From Chimonanthus salicifolius (taxonomy: Eukaryota; Streptophyta; Magnoliopsida; Laurales; Calycanthaceae): a stretch of 64,000 bases of DNA. Location of the stretch: positions 22,299,175-22,363,174 of the forward strand of contig CM023540.1 in the NCBI GenBank assembly GCA_013350335.1. The letters are read 5' to 3'. Below, piece after piece: positions 28,533 through 40,500 of this stretch. The position numbers and the translations under genes were made by a program. The notes under the pieces were generated by a model. It saw only the letters and a list, made by a program, of their open reading frames with translations, was not told where the DNA came from and did not search any database. How positions within the stretch are numbered: position 1 is the stretch's first letter; every line of letters begins with the position of its first letter.

Positions 28533-30713
28533 TTATAAAATAAAATGAAAACTTAAAACTCGAAAAATTAATTTCAAATAGGTAAAAAAATCTGTGATGA
28601 TATAGTTGAAACAACTTTAATTATGTTAAAAAATTTAAAAATTAAAAGACACTAAGAACATAAAGTTGAAGCTCAAAAGAGCTAAAATTTCATCTATTTA
28701 GAATTTGATATTTCAAAATAATAGGTTTTGCTTTTAAATGTGTTAAACTACTGCCTAATTTGCAAAGATTTCAAGACTTTCAAATAGCAACATAATTACT
28801 TAGAGAGTATAAACAATCACCTATACACTCTTCTATGCTGGGTTTACATTTCACACCGTTATAAGAAGATGAGGAAGTTCATTTAAAAAAATTATAATAT
28901 TTAAATATTGAACATATAATTATTACAATTATTATTATCATTATTATTAAAGTCTTTAGCTCGTTTGGTTGAAGTTGACATAAATTTCTATTTTGTATTC
29001 AACTTTATCGACAATTATATTCTCTTATCACTTTATATTCTTTACATCATATTTTACAAGCGTATCTTTATTTTAAGTCTTATTTTTCTCTTATTTTCTT
29101 CTACTTATGACGTTTTTAATTTAAAAAAGGGCTACTTCTGATCTTCGAATATATATTTAAAGGTTGAAAAAAGATATATAGTTGAATATATGTATTTATT
29201 AAAAATCACTCTGATTAATTTATTAAAGTCTTATTATTAAATTTATAGTTTTAATTATATTAATTTATTTCTAATTTTAAAATAATCTAATTAATTAATT
29301 TAAAATATATATTAATCATTATCAATAATTGCAACTGAAGGTTCTTGTGCAGGAAATGAAAGATAACATTTGTACATGTCTTTGCTCAGTGTGTGCCGAT
29401 AAAAAGATTTTCACATATTCGGACTACTCGGATCCGACAAGGCCAAGGAAAGCCCAAATGGGAGAGGGTAGAAAAGGACAAGCAGAAGGGGCTAATATTT
29501 GGGCTTGAGGCTTGAGAGAGACGCATCTCTGCTTCTTTTGATTGGGCAAGGACAGTGTGGGGTCCACTTCTATATTCTTAGTTGTCTCGGCTCCTTCGTT
29601 CATCGTCATGTACCAACCTATTAAAGCCTCCTTTCTTAGTCGGGTATGGGCCGGGTCCTTTACATACATCAGCCCTAGACTTTCTAGATTAAAAGGCACT
29701 GTTACTAAATTTGGGCCAAACATAGCACATGATGATTAATGGTTCTCTGTTAATTCCACTTACAATCATCTATTTTCACTAGTTTGACCACTCATTTTCA
29801 ATTACACATCATATATATATATATATATATATATTAAGATATCTATTTTTTTTTTTTTAATTTACGTGTGAGAAATCGTAGAATACCCAGCCAATTAGGT
29901 AAGATGAATAGAAAACTTCATATATGATATAACTCGAGAAACTCTTCTATCTAATTTTCATAATTTTATAAGATGAATCATAAAAAATATAATGATTTTG
30001 TAACCATCGAGTTTTCAAAATAAAAAACTTCAATACCATCATCATTAGATGAAATTCAAATTGTATACTCTGACAGTGTCTTTATTACTCTATCCGTTTC
30101 ATAAAAAAGATATATGACCCATTTTAATATTTAAAAAATATCATCCCTAAATAGAGAGATTTGAAATGTCTCTCTAAAATTTTAGATTGGAAAATAAATT
30201 TACATTAATCTTCTTAAAGTAAAAATTTCATTTAGACAAATTCAATTAATATTTATTATCCTATAAATATGACCATTGTGCATATCCATGAATACAATAT
30301 AGACTAAAATGAAATAATCTATACATCTCTAACTAATCTACTCCTCAATCTTCTCTCGTAATTGTGTATTTAACTTCAACTTTTCTGAGACTTATTAGAT
30401 ACACGAGGTTTGCAAGTGGTTTAGTGTATCCATGGGATTAGTCTGACCTCGGGTTGGGATATCTATATTATCCAAAAAAAGAAGTTAATATAACTTAACT
30501 ATATAAACATCCTCTTTGACTCTAATATTCTGTCACACTAATGGCTCTATTGCTCTATTATATTATTAATAGAATATCTAAAATTTTAAGAAGATTAATA
30601 AAGTTTTATTTTTGTATAAGAGTATATTTTTATTTACACCATATCTAAATAGAAACGAAATAAATATGTACTATTTTCACCTTTTGGTCAATAGCTTACA
30701 AAATTTGAATAAT

Positions 30714-31005
30714 TTTATATAGGATAGCAATTCTCCCACGGGTATTTTGTGTAACCAGACATGAGATTTCATGAAATTCTCATTTTACCCTTACCCTGCC
30801 GTACCGAATTTTTTTTTAAAGAAAAATGTCAGAAATCAACTCACTAACCAAATCACTGAAATTTATTTAAGTGAGATTTTTTTTTTTTATAAAGAACAAT
30901 AAATCGGATCACTGAAATCGGCAGGTGAAGGGTATAATGGGCAATACAGTAAAATATTTGTTGGGTTACATAAAACACCTATGGGAAGATTGCTACCTTT
31001 TATAT
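30714..31005. mobile_element. MITE, AGGRTAGCAAT family, copy 1
   Basis: The element at 30721-30998 starts AGGATAGCAATTCTCCCACG. Its end, reverse-complemented, starts AGGTAGCAATCTTCCCA; both continue with a variant of GTTTTRTGTAAC. The inverted repeats span about 40 bp. TTTATAT flanks both sides (30714-30720 and 30999-31005), a 7-bp or slightly longer duplication. No coding capacity. A relative lies at 61448-61715. Confidence 0.8.
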
Positions 31006-33744
31006 AGTAGTTTATGTTTGTAATATATTTTAAATTCTTTAATCCATTCAACTTTTATATTACACAAGTGACATCTGATCATGTGCATAGCTCATGTTTC
31101 CTATTAGTGCTTTTGAAACAAAATAATTTTGTGCATTACTATATATATATATATATATATATTTTGTGTGTATTCCAATAAAAACCTTCAATTAAGATTA
31201 TTTTTTTAATAATAAATGACAAAGTACTTTTTAAAATTATCAGAAGTTCTTTATTGGAGTCATCCATCAAATTGTACATAATTTTCATGTATAATATTGC
31301 ACAATAGATCCAAATTCCACTTTATCAATGCTTCATATGTTAGATAAAATAGATTCTGTTTAAACTTTAAACCATTCCATGACATTCTCAGGACACATCT
31401 TATGTCATAATTATGACCCAATTGATTATTCCAAATGAAAATAAAAATCTTAAACTTTTTTTTTTTTTGGATAATGAGAGTATTCCTAAAGTATTGACCC
31501 AACAAGATTAATTTCTCGAGGCCCACACCGTCATTGCCCACACAGTCGGCCTGGATAATCTTAAACTTATTTACTCATCTTAAATCAGAATTTTTTAAAA
31601 ATAACCTATTAAGTTGAAAGTTGAAACTTCTACATTTTTATTTAGATACAAAAAAAATTAAGTTTAATTATTCATTTTTACAATTTTACATTCAGCAGTA
31701 AAAAATATTATAATTGGATAGCATTCTATATAATAGTTTGGAGGTGTTCTTACACTTCATATGAATGAGACAAAGAATAAACTTTGTACGTAAAGTGTAC
31801 GCATGCAAGAGCTTTCGGTGAGTAAGATTCACATGTGTTAAATAATACCAAATATTTTATAATGTCTTAAAATAAAAAATAATAATTTTTTGTTAGACAA
31901 TCTAATTTTAACAAGTGAAATATATTCTCTTTAACTCAAGTATTTCATTATAATTTATCTAATTTAATTTTTTTAGAAACTCGATCTAAATCTTCTTTTC
32001 TTAGCAGGTAACAAAAAAAATTCACTGAAGAAGAAGGAGGAAATACAAGGAGAAGGGTCTATAAGAATTAGACCATAAAAAAATGAAAGGAGAAAGCAAG
32101 TAAAATAAAAAGAGAAAATTCAAATGAAGAAAACTTCTGCAAAATAATTGTCAACTGTCAAATTAACGAAATATTCGACTGCACCGTTAGTTGAAGTCCT
32201 ATCTAAATCTGCATAATAACAATAGATAACTTATCATATTGATCATTAACTTGTATTAATTATTAATTGATTGGCTAAGTGTTTATTTAAACAATTTTTT
32301 ATATAATTTATTAATCTAAGATAGTTAATTTTATTTTATTATGTTCTTGCATAGATATGCCACCTTTTATTTTTAAAAAGAAACATTAAAATCTATGCAG
32401 CATCTGTGAAAGAGGATCTTGACCGAGTTGATTCACTTTCGGCTGGTTTATTCTATTTACCTGTTCAGCACTTCAGCGAGGAATGAGCACGGGTTCATCG
32501 CGACAAAGCGAGACATCTGCGTGGTTTTCGGTAATAAAATAATACATGACGTGTCTCTGTCTTCTTCACTGCCGCTAAATCCTCCCCTCCTCTCATTTTC
32601 TACTGGGCTGCGCTAGCCTGTCTTTCATAGTCAGCCCAGCAGCTGACTTTTTAAATTTCATTGCTTCAGCCTTCAGCTGACGTGGGCCCAACTTTCTTTT
32701 ACTGAACAATTTCAGCGAGCCGTTAAAGTGAACCTATTTAGGGGTTCAAATAATTACTTGTTGCAATTATTATAATTTAAAAGAGAAAAAACTCTATTCA
32801 ATTCTCTTAGCATTTTATAGATTATTTATCTCTCTAAAATTATTTTTATCTTAATATTCTTTTTTATTTTATGGTAAGTTCTCAATTTTGATATTCTTTT
32901 TCAACTCATTCGTTTTTTAAATCACCATCTTATATATCTCATTCTTTAAAAATTGAACTCAATTTGAAATCTTATTGATTGAAAAATTTTGAATAAACTT
33001 TTCCTAGTTTATTAAAAAAACTCATTAATGGGCTCGGCTCAAGAATTTTTAAGTTGAGCCAAGGAGACCAACTCAGCTTCAGTTTCATGAGTTTTTAAAT
33101 TATTAGTATTACTCAACCCATTTCTCGGTTCCATTTGACATTGTATGATGGTTAATTAATGCATTAGAATTTTTTTAACTAGATTTACCTAGTTATTATT
33201 TTAAAATTTTGTTAAGTTTAAATTATTTTTTATACTATATTTTTATAGTTTTTAAAAAATATAACTTCATTGATTTCATCAAAATAGAGATGTGACTAAG
33301 AACGATATGAGTTACCCAATTTAGACCTCACTCTGATTTTTTTTTTTAGTTTCTACTTGGACTGAAAATTTTGGAAAAAGAGTTCAGAACGTTAATGGTG
33401 TTTTGAAAATACTAGCTAATATTTGTTTTAAATATAGTTTTTTTCTTGAATTTATATTAAAAAAATGATTGAAAGTTCATTTCAATCATAATTTGTCCAA
33501 AATTTGAGAACATTAATGATATTTTAAAATTACTAGCTAATATTTTTGAAAAATATAGTTTTTTCTTAAATTTATACAAAATTTGATTGATAGTTTCATA
33601 GTTCATTTCAAACATAATTTGTAAAAGGACCAAAAACCCTCTAATTACCTTTTGTCAATTGCTACAATAATTATGGTAGAAATTGTTTTAACTTTTAGAG
33701 TAATCTTTTTGACAGAATTAGAGATGCATTTTGTAATGAGTATA

Positions 33745-33882
33745 GTTTAACTGCCTACCTCGTGTTTTAAAAAGTGAGAGATTCTGAGTTCGAGCTTCCG
33801 TCTCCGTGTAATTTTAGTGTGATTTAGAGGTACGGATTTACTCTATTCAATGATTTTTCATACATAAATTGAAAAAAAAAAA
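33745..33882 (+). mobile_element. Candidate tRNA-derived SINE
   Basis: TAGTTTAACTGCC resembles an A box and GTTCGAGCTTC (33788-33798) a B box. The sequence ends in a poly-A run (33872-33882). The order and spacing fit a Pol III-driven SINE on the + strand. No target-site duplication was seen. Confidence 0.45.
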
Positions 33883-33911
33883 GAAAATTTAAATTATTTA
33901 TTTATTAAATA

Positions 33912-33920
33912 TATATAAAG
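33912..33920 (+). promoter_or_regulatory. Possible TATA box of the type-B response regulator
   Basis: TATATAAAG, about 610 bp before the chosen start codon. The GC-richer stretch from about 33950 to 34531 looks like a long 5' leader. A/T-rich surroundings make chance matches likely. Confidence 0.3.
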
Positions 33921-34531
33921 GTATGATCAAAATAAAGATAGAAAGCCACACATCCGGTTTCTTAAGTTAATTACCATGCGGCGTATGCTGCCATTTACCA
34001 GAGAGATGCTAAGTCAGGAGTTTTGCTGACTTAGAGAAGTGAAGAAAGCATTTCTCTAACGGGATTTCTCAACTACAGCTTGAATTCAACGTGGTCGCAG
34101 TTATTTTGCAGCAGATCTGACTCAAAATCAGTGGAAACACAGGTCCGGATGATCGTTTCAAGGGTTTCTGCAGTCAGTTAGAGAAGAAAAAGGGCTGACA
34201 TCTGATTTTTGAAAGATCTCGAGCTCCAGATCTGTTAAAATTCTATCAAGACGTGCCGGGATATTTTGAAACGGATTTAGGAGATCGACTTTAGGGTTTT
34301 GAGGCCGTTTTGGGAACAGGTCGTTGATTTCTGATTTCTGGAACATCTGAAGCTTCGGATCTGTTGGAATTACAGATACGATTTTGATGCGAATTCAAGG
34401 GCGTGGGCATGGGTACTGAAGGGGGAATCCCCTGCAACGAGGGATCTAACGGTTATAGTCTTTTGAGAGCGAGGAAGAGGAAATTTTGAGGGTTTGGAAG
34501 CGAACGGAGCTTACTTTTGCAGTATTTAGAG

Positions 34532-37500
34532 ATGGCTGTGGTGCAGAACCTGCAGGTCTCGAACCCGAGCATGGAAAATTCTTATGGAACGTTTAAGGAG
34601 AGCAACACTGTTCCAGATCAGTTCCCGGCTGGGCTGCGAGTTCTTGTTGTGGATGATGATATGGCTTGCTTGAAAATTTTGGAGCAGATGCTTCGGAAGT
34701 GCCTCTATCACGGTGCGTTTATTTTTGATTCAGTACACTTTGGCTATTTCAGGCATTTCGTGGTACTGATTCTATTATATGCTTTTCTAGTTCTAAATTG
34801 TTTGCAGAACCAATGATTCATGTGTAACCATGGAACTTTTGAGTTGGGGCTGAATTTAATTGTTGTTGTCTGCTTCTGTTGTAGAAGGCTCTTCTGTTAA
34901 AGCTTTGATTCGTGTTTTCTTTTATTACAGATGACATAATAGGGTATTTTTTTTATAACCATGTTTGGATCTATGTAGCTTATATCTGCTTGTTAAAAAT
35001 TTAAAATTGTTGCCATTTTAGCAAAAGCCAAATTATTTCTTTAAATGTTTGTTTGTTAAATTTGGAGCCAAACTAAAAATTTGAACTTAGGAGGTAATTT
35101 TTTTACAAAATATAAAATTTCATAATTTTTGGTAATTTGGGTAAGAGGTATGATTTATAAATACCCTCTCAACTGATTATTTTCCTCCACTCTTACATTG
35201 CTTGGGAGCCCCACTCTTGCCTAGTGCAAGAGAAGTGAAAAATAAAAATAAAAATGTATTTTATAATAATAATAAAAAGAAAGAAATAAAGAAAGAAGAA
35301 GAAGAGGAGAAGAAACTGAAGAGGAAATAAAGAGCTCAACGGCTCTCTTCCTTAATGGTTCGAACTCTCTCACTCTCTCAGAATTCAAATTTTTTGACCG
35401 TTTGGGAGAGAGAGAGACCGGGAAAACAGCCGCAAGCATTGAAGTGTGCAACTTGACTGTTGTCATTTTTCATCTATAAATAGACGAGTTGATGATGGAA
35501 TGAGTACATAAGAAACTACAGTGCCTTCTCTCTCTCATTCTCTCTTTTTGAATTTTTGGGCCTTTTGTTCCTTATTTAATGGGGTGTAGAGCAATGAACA
35601 GAAGTAAGGACATTGGATCCTGGAGACAGAATTTCCAGCGAGCCCACCTTCATATAGTGGGGAATTTATTGTCTCAAAGACAGCACAATGACAGTGCACC
35701 TTGTCCATTTTTCATTTCTTAAATTATATTTACTGTTTATTATAATTTCCACAACAATTTTAAGATAGCAACTTTCTTTCTTACCAATGGCGTCGAATGG
35801 ATCAAAGCCTTCTCCAAACGATTTGGAGATTGGAGACATTTGAAGTCACTATCTTCAAACGATGGTAGATGAAAGTCTACTTCATGTTGGTGATGCAAAG
35901 GGTGGCCTATGTGCTACACATTCCATATCCTCAAGGCACCACCGACAAATGACGATGGAGTATCAACATCAACTTCATGCGTCTTCTACACACCAAAACA
36001 AATCAAGTGGTACGATAACGACTGCATGCATAGAAGCATCATTCTCAATGTGCTTCTCAATCTCTTCTACTACTAGTCAACTATACTAGAGTTGTGGTTT
36101 GCTTTTGGAGGTCACTGATGCAGATTGGGGTACTAACAAATTTGACTCAAAGTCTACTAGTGGTTGGATGTTTACATTAAGAGGAGGGGTTGTTAAGTGG
36201 TTATCTAGAAAACTAATATGCATATCAACCTCAACCATGAAATCGGAGTATATAGCAATGGCTGAAGCTGGTAAAGATGCAATGTGGATGAGAAGACTTC
36301 TAAAGCAAATACCTTTCCTCAAGAAGCCAATGCATCCAATAACAGTGTACTGCGATAATAAGGCTCTATGCATCTTGCAAGGAATAAAAGGTATACAGAT
36401 AAGTCTGGATATATTCGGTTGAAATACAACCATATTTGAAAGTTAGTTAAGAAAGGGGAAAATTGTGTTGGAATATCTCCCAACAAAAGAAATGCTAGCA
36501 GACCCTTTGACTAAACCTTTGTTTGGAGAGAAAATATTGAAGACTGAGGGAGATGGGACTAATACTGATACTGTGAAATTGACCTGGTTGTAGCCTACTC
36601 TTAACTATTAAGTTAGATTTAAAAGGGAATTTAACCAAATGTACTGTTTGTATGGAATGTAATGAGATTATAATTCCAAAGTGCATTTTGTTATTGAAAC
36701 TAGTGGGGGTTTATATTTCCTCATACTTTCTCATCTTTGAGGTGTAATACACTTAAAGACTTTCGTTTATAGTGAGTTTGACTTCTCTATAATTTACAAG
36801 TCCTTAACAAATTCATGGCCTTTTGCGGGGTAAGAGAAATGTCAAGGGACAAAATTGTCCCACATCAGAAGTTCCTTGGAGATGACCTGGGCTTAAAATG
36901 TAGGGGTGGTACCTCCTTCAATGGCTAGTCATTTCGGGAGGAAAACCTGCATCCGTGAAAGAAAGCACTCATGATGAGTTTGATTTAATGGGTGTTGAAG
37001 ACAGGACCGCTTCTTATGGGCTTTCAGTAAAGCTCTAGAGTACTCACTAGAACCAGGGTAAGCGCATGGCGTATTAACATCCGTCCAAGATGAACTGAAT
37101 GTCCAAAATCAATATAATGCGAATATTATTCTCAATCTCTGAAGTGTTTTAAGATAAATTTTCGTCCTCTTATTCATGAAGAAAACAATGAGAATCTTAT
37201 TCAACCCTAGCTTAAAAGATCATCCACCTTTTGGTATGCAATATATTGAATGTTTTGTCATTTTTTTTTAAAACTTTTTAGAAAATAGTAGGGGAATGTT
37301 GTAGTATTTTCTAAAAATTGAAATTGTTGCCTTTTTAGCAAAACACAATTTTTTTCTTTAAATGCTTTGTTTTTAAAATTTGGAGCCAAACTAAAAATTT
37401 GAACTTGGAAGCAAATTTTGTACAAAATTTAAAACTTCATCGTTTTTGGTAATTTTTGAATCCCACATTGGAATTGAGGAAAAATTTGGGTGAGAGGTGT

Positions 37501-40500
37501 GATTTATAAACATGCTCTCGACCCATCACTTTCCTGAAGTCTTATATTGCTTGTGAGTCCCACTCTTGCCTAGTGCAAGAGAAGGGAAAATTAAAATAAA
37601 AATATATTTTCTAACAATAATAGTAATACTAAAGAAAGAAAGAAAGATGAAGAAGAAGAAATCGAAAAGGGATTAAAGAGCTCAACGACTCTCTCCCTTA
37701 GTGATTTCGTCGAAACCAAAGAGGGATTAAATAACTCAACGGCTATCTCCCTTAATGGTTTCATAACTCTCTTAGAATTCAAGTTTCTTGATCGTTTGGG
37801 GGAGAGACCAGGAAAACTGTTGCAGACTTGACCATTTGGGAGAGAGAGACTGGAAAAACAGTTCCAGGCATTGACGTTTGCAACTTGACTGTTGTCATTT
37901 TTTGTCTATAACTAGATGACCTTATGATGGAATGAGCACAGGAAAAACTACAATGCTTTCTCTCTCTTTCTGAAATTTTCAAGCACTCTCAATATGTTTT
38001 GAGCATTCGGTTTTCTATTTATTGGGTGCAGACCAGTGAGCAGAAGGGCTTTGGATCTTGGAGACAGAATTTCTAGCGAGTCCACTTGCATATAGTGGGG
38101 AAATTGTTGTTTTAAAGACAACACTATGACAGTGGACCTTGTCCATTTTTCATTTCTTAAATTATATTCACTGTTTATTATAATTCCACAACATTGCCAT
38201 GATGATTTTTGGATGCATTAGATGTTTGAGTGTTTTGTTAAAGAGCAAACAGTAAATACTAATAACAAGAAGAAAGTACTTGTGCAGATGTACATGATAT
38301 GGGCAAGTCCAAGACACGATGGCATGGCCCTGTTTGCTTCCTACTTAGATCTTCAAGCGCTTGTTTTGGCAACGGTATCTGCTACTTTGTTTGACCCCAT
38401 ACAAACACACAAAAATGGAAGTCTTCAAAGATGACAACTTCTTGATCTCTATAACTAATAAAATAGAATTGCCCTTTCATGCTTTGCCCTTGATCTGTGA
38501 ATGTGCACTTGCTAATCCTTTGAGAATTAGGGGCATGAGAAAGCATCTTTGACCTTTTGTAACCGTTTTTTTGAATTCTGAATTTTGGACCTTGAAGTTG
38601 GGAGGAAAACTGTAATAAAATACGCTGTTCACATTTCCTTAAAAAGTTATATTTTGCTGCCCAACCCAGATGGACCTGCACTGCTAAGTGTGCTCATCCT
38701 GTTTCCGCCAATTGGTTTGGAAGGGAGACACCATCTGAAGCTCCTCATATTTTCCACTACTTGGTCTATAATGAGTACCCATTGTCTTTCCATGCCCAAG
38801 TAATGGTTCCTAAAAGAGGTCCAAAACTGATCTAGGCACCCTACATCTTAACCTTGGGACCCACCATAGTGGTTGGCCTTTGGAGAAGTGTTATAGTGCC
38901 ATAATGTTTGAATTCAAAATTAAACTGTGGTGCAATTAATGGTATTAAACAGTCTTAGCTTGAATTCAAGTATCAATTAGGGTGCAATTGGTGTTGTATG
39001 GGTCTTAATTAGTTTTGGTGTGAGTTCAAGTTTGAATATTAGTGCATTTCATGTTTTGGTTCTAATTAATATTAATATGGTATTAGTTTGAAATGTCTAA
39101 TTAACTAAGTGAAGTTATGTAATTATCTGGCTTTCACTTCACCGAGACTCGAGCCCAGCCCAAGACTTGTAACTGAACTTGAAGGCCACGCAGGCAACGA
39201 GTATGGGTGTGAAGTAATGTAATTAGGATTGGGATGGTTGGAAATGAAACTTTATTTTGAAGCCAAGTCACCCCTTTTATCATTCTTGCCTTACTTTCCC
39301 ATTCTCAGGCCCACCTATAGACCTGAACGTATCTTTAATTAAATATTGAGTCCTATATTACACTAGCAACATTCGTTTTACCTTTTCTCACACTTTCTTA
39401 AACCCTTAAAGCCTTAAGGCTGAACCTAAACCCCAAATTGCCAGTTGTTCTCCACTATTTGGGGTCTGCAATGCACATCTTGTAGGCTATCCTGCATCAA
39501 GGATCGTTGGCTTCCTTAGCTTTTTCTCTTCTCAAACATATTGGCTCTTACTTCCTGAGGAAAGTCATAATTTTGTCTTCTTGGCTACAGTTGGTGTTGT
39601 GATATACTTTCAGACTTTTGCTTATTCCCCTCCCCCCTCCCCCTCGAGTAATTACTTTGTGTTGTCTCTGATCAGGATGCTTTGCTTTGGTTAATGATTA
39701 TTGCAACCAGTCATGGTCATTGGAGTCTATGGTTTTGTATGTAGCATTTAGCCTAGATCAGCAAGAGGATGAATCTAAGTGATGACTATGTTTCTTTAGT
39801 TGTTAGAATAGGTCCATATGCCAATCCAGCTCTAAAACATGATTTCACTCTTCAAGTAAGTTCTTACTTCGTCCTTTCCACTGGGAAAGAATCTGCTGAC
39901 AAGTGCTTTGTCTCAACTGTGGAGGAAACAACTCTTTGATCTAGAGGCCTTGCTACTGTTTAGTGACTTTGGACAATTAGAAGGAAAGAAATTGTCCAAT
40001 CTCGCAGAAAGCTTATATGAAGCTGCTATTTAGTAAACTAAGATGTCTTAATCAAGCAGGTGTTACCAACGATAAAGTTTCAGGGAGTGGAGCCATGGAG
40101 ATGGGGAACTTGAGAGATGGGCAGTGCTGTAGTGAATGGTAGGAAAATCAACATGGGTATATTTTGTAAACCTTCTCAGGACTAGCTAGAGGGGTGTGTC
40201 TGATAAGGCAGCCATCTAAAGCTCCAGTGAAGGGGCAAATTTCCCATCACTTATGGAAATTTGATTGTGCAGGAGTTCTGGAAGTTTCTTAGGCACGCAA
40301 TGTTGATTCTGACTTGTGCAGATCATTTAGGATTTTATTTTAATTTATAATGTTAACGTGATTCAAATATGCTACCTTTTATGGTTGCAACGATGAGCAC
40401 CTACTAACTGTTCTTCAGGCTCTTGTTTATTTATTTATTTTTGAAAAAAACTATTTTTTATTTTTTAGGTTGAGTTCTTGTTTCCTTTTCTATTTGGACA

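Larger units (their letters stand above)
28533..33900. other. AT-rich intergenic region
   Basis: No gene recognised between LIR1 and the response regulator. It holds TA microsatellites (29811-29834, 31139-31162), a MITE (30714-31005) and a SINE-like sequence (33745-33882). ORFs at 29424-29739 on both strands overlap each other and match nothing I know. Confidence 0.6.

Noticed and set aside
29424..29739. Overlapping ORFs on both strands as a gene
   Set aside because: Mutually antisense, short, and without recognisable motifs.
36086..36433. 115-aa ORF on the minus strand
   Set aside because: Antisense shadow of the Copia RNase H fragment.
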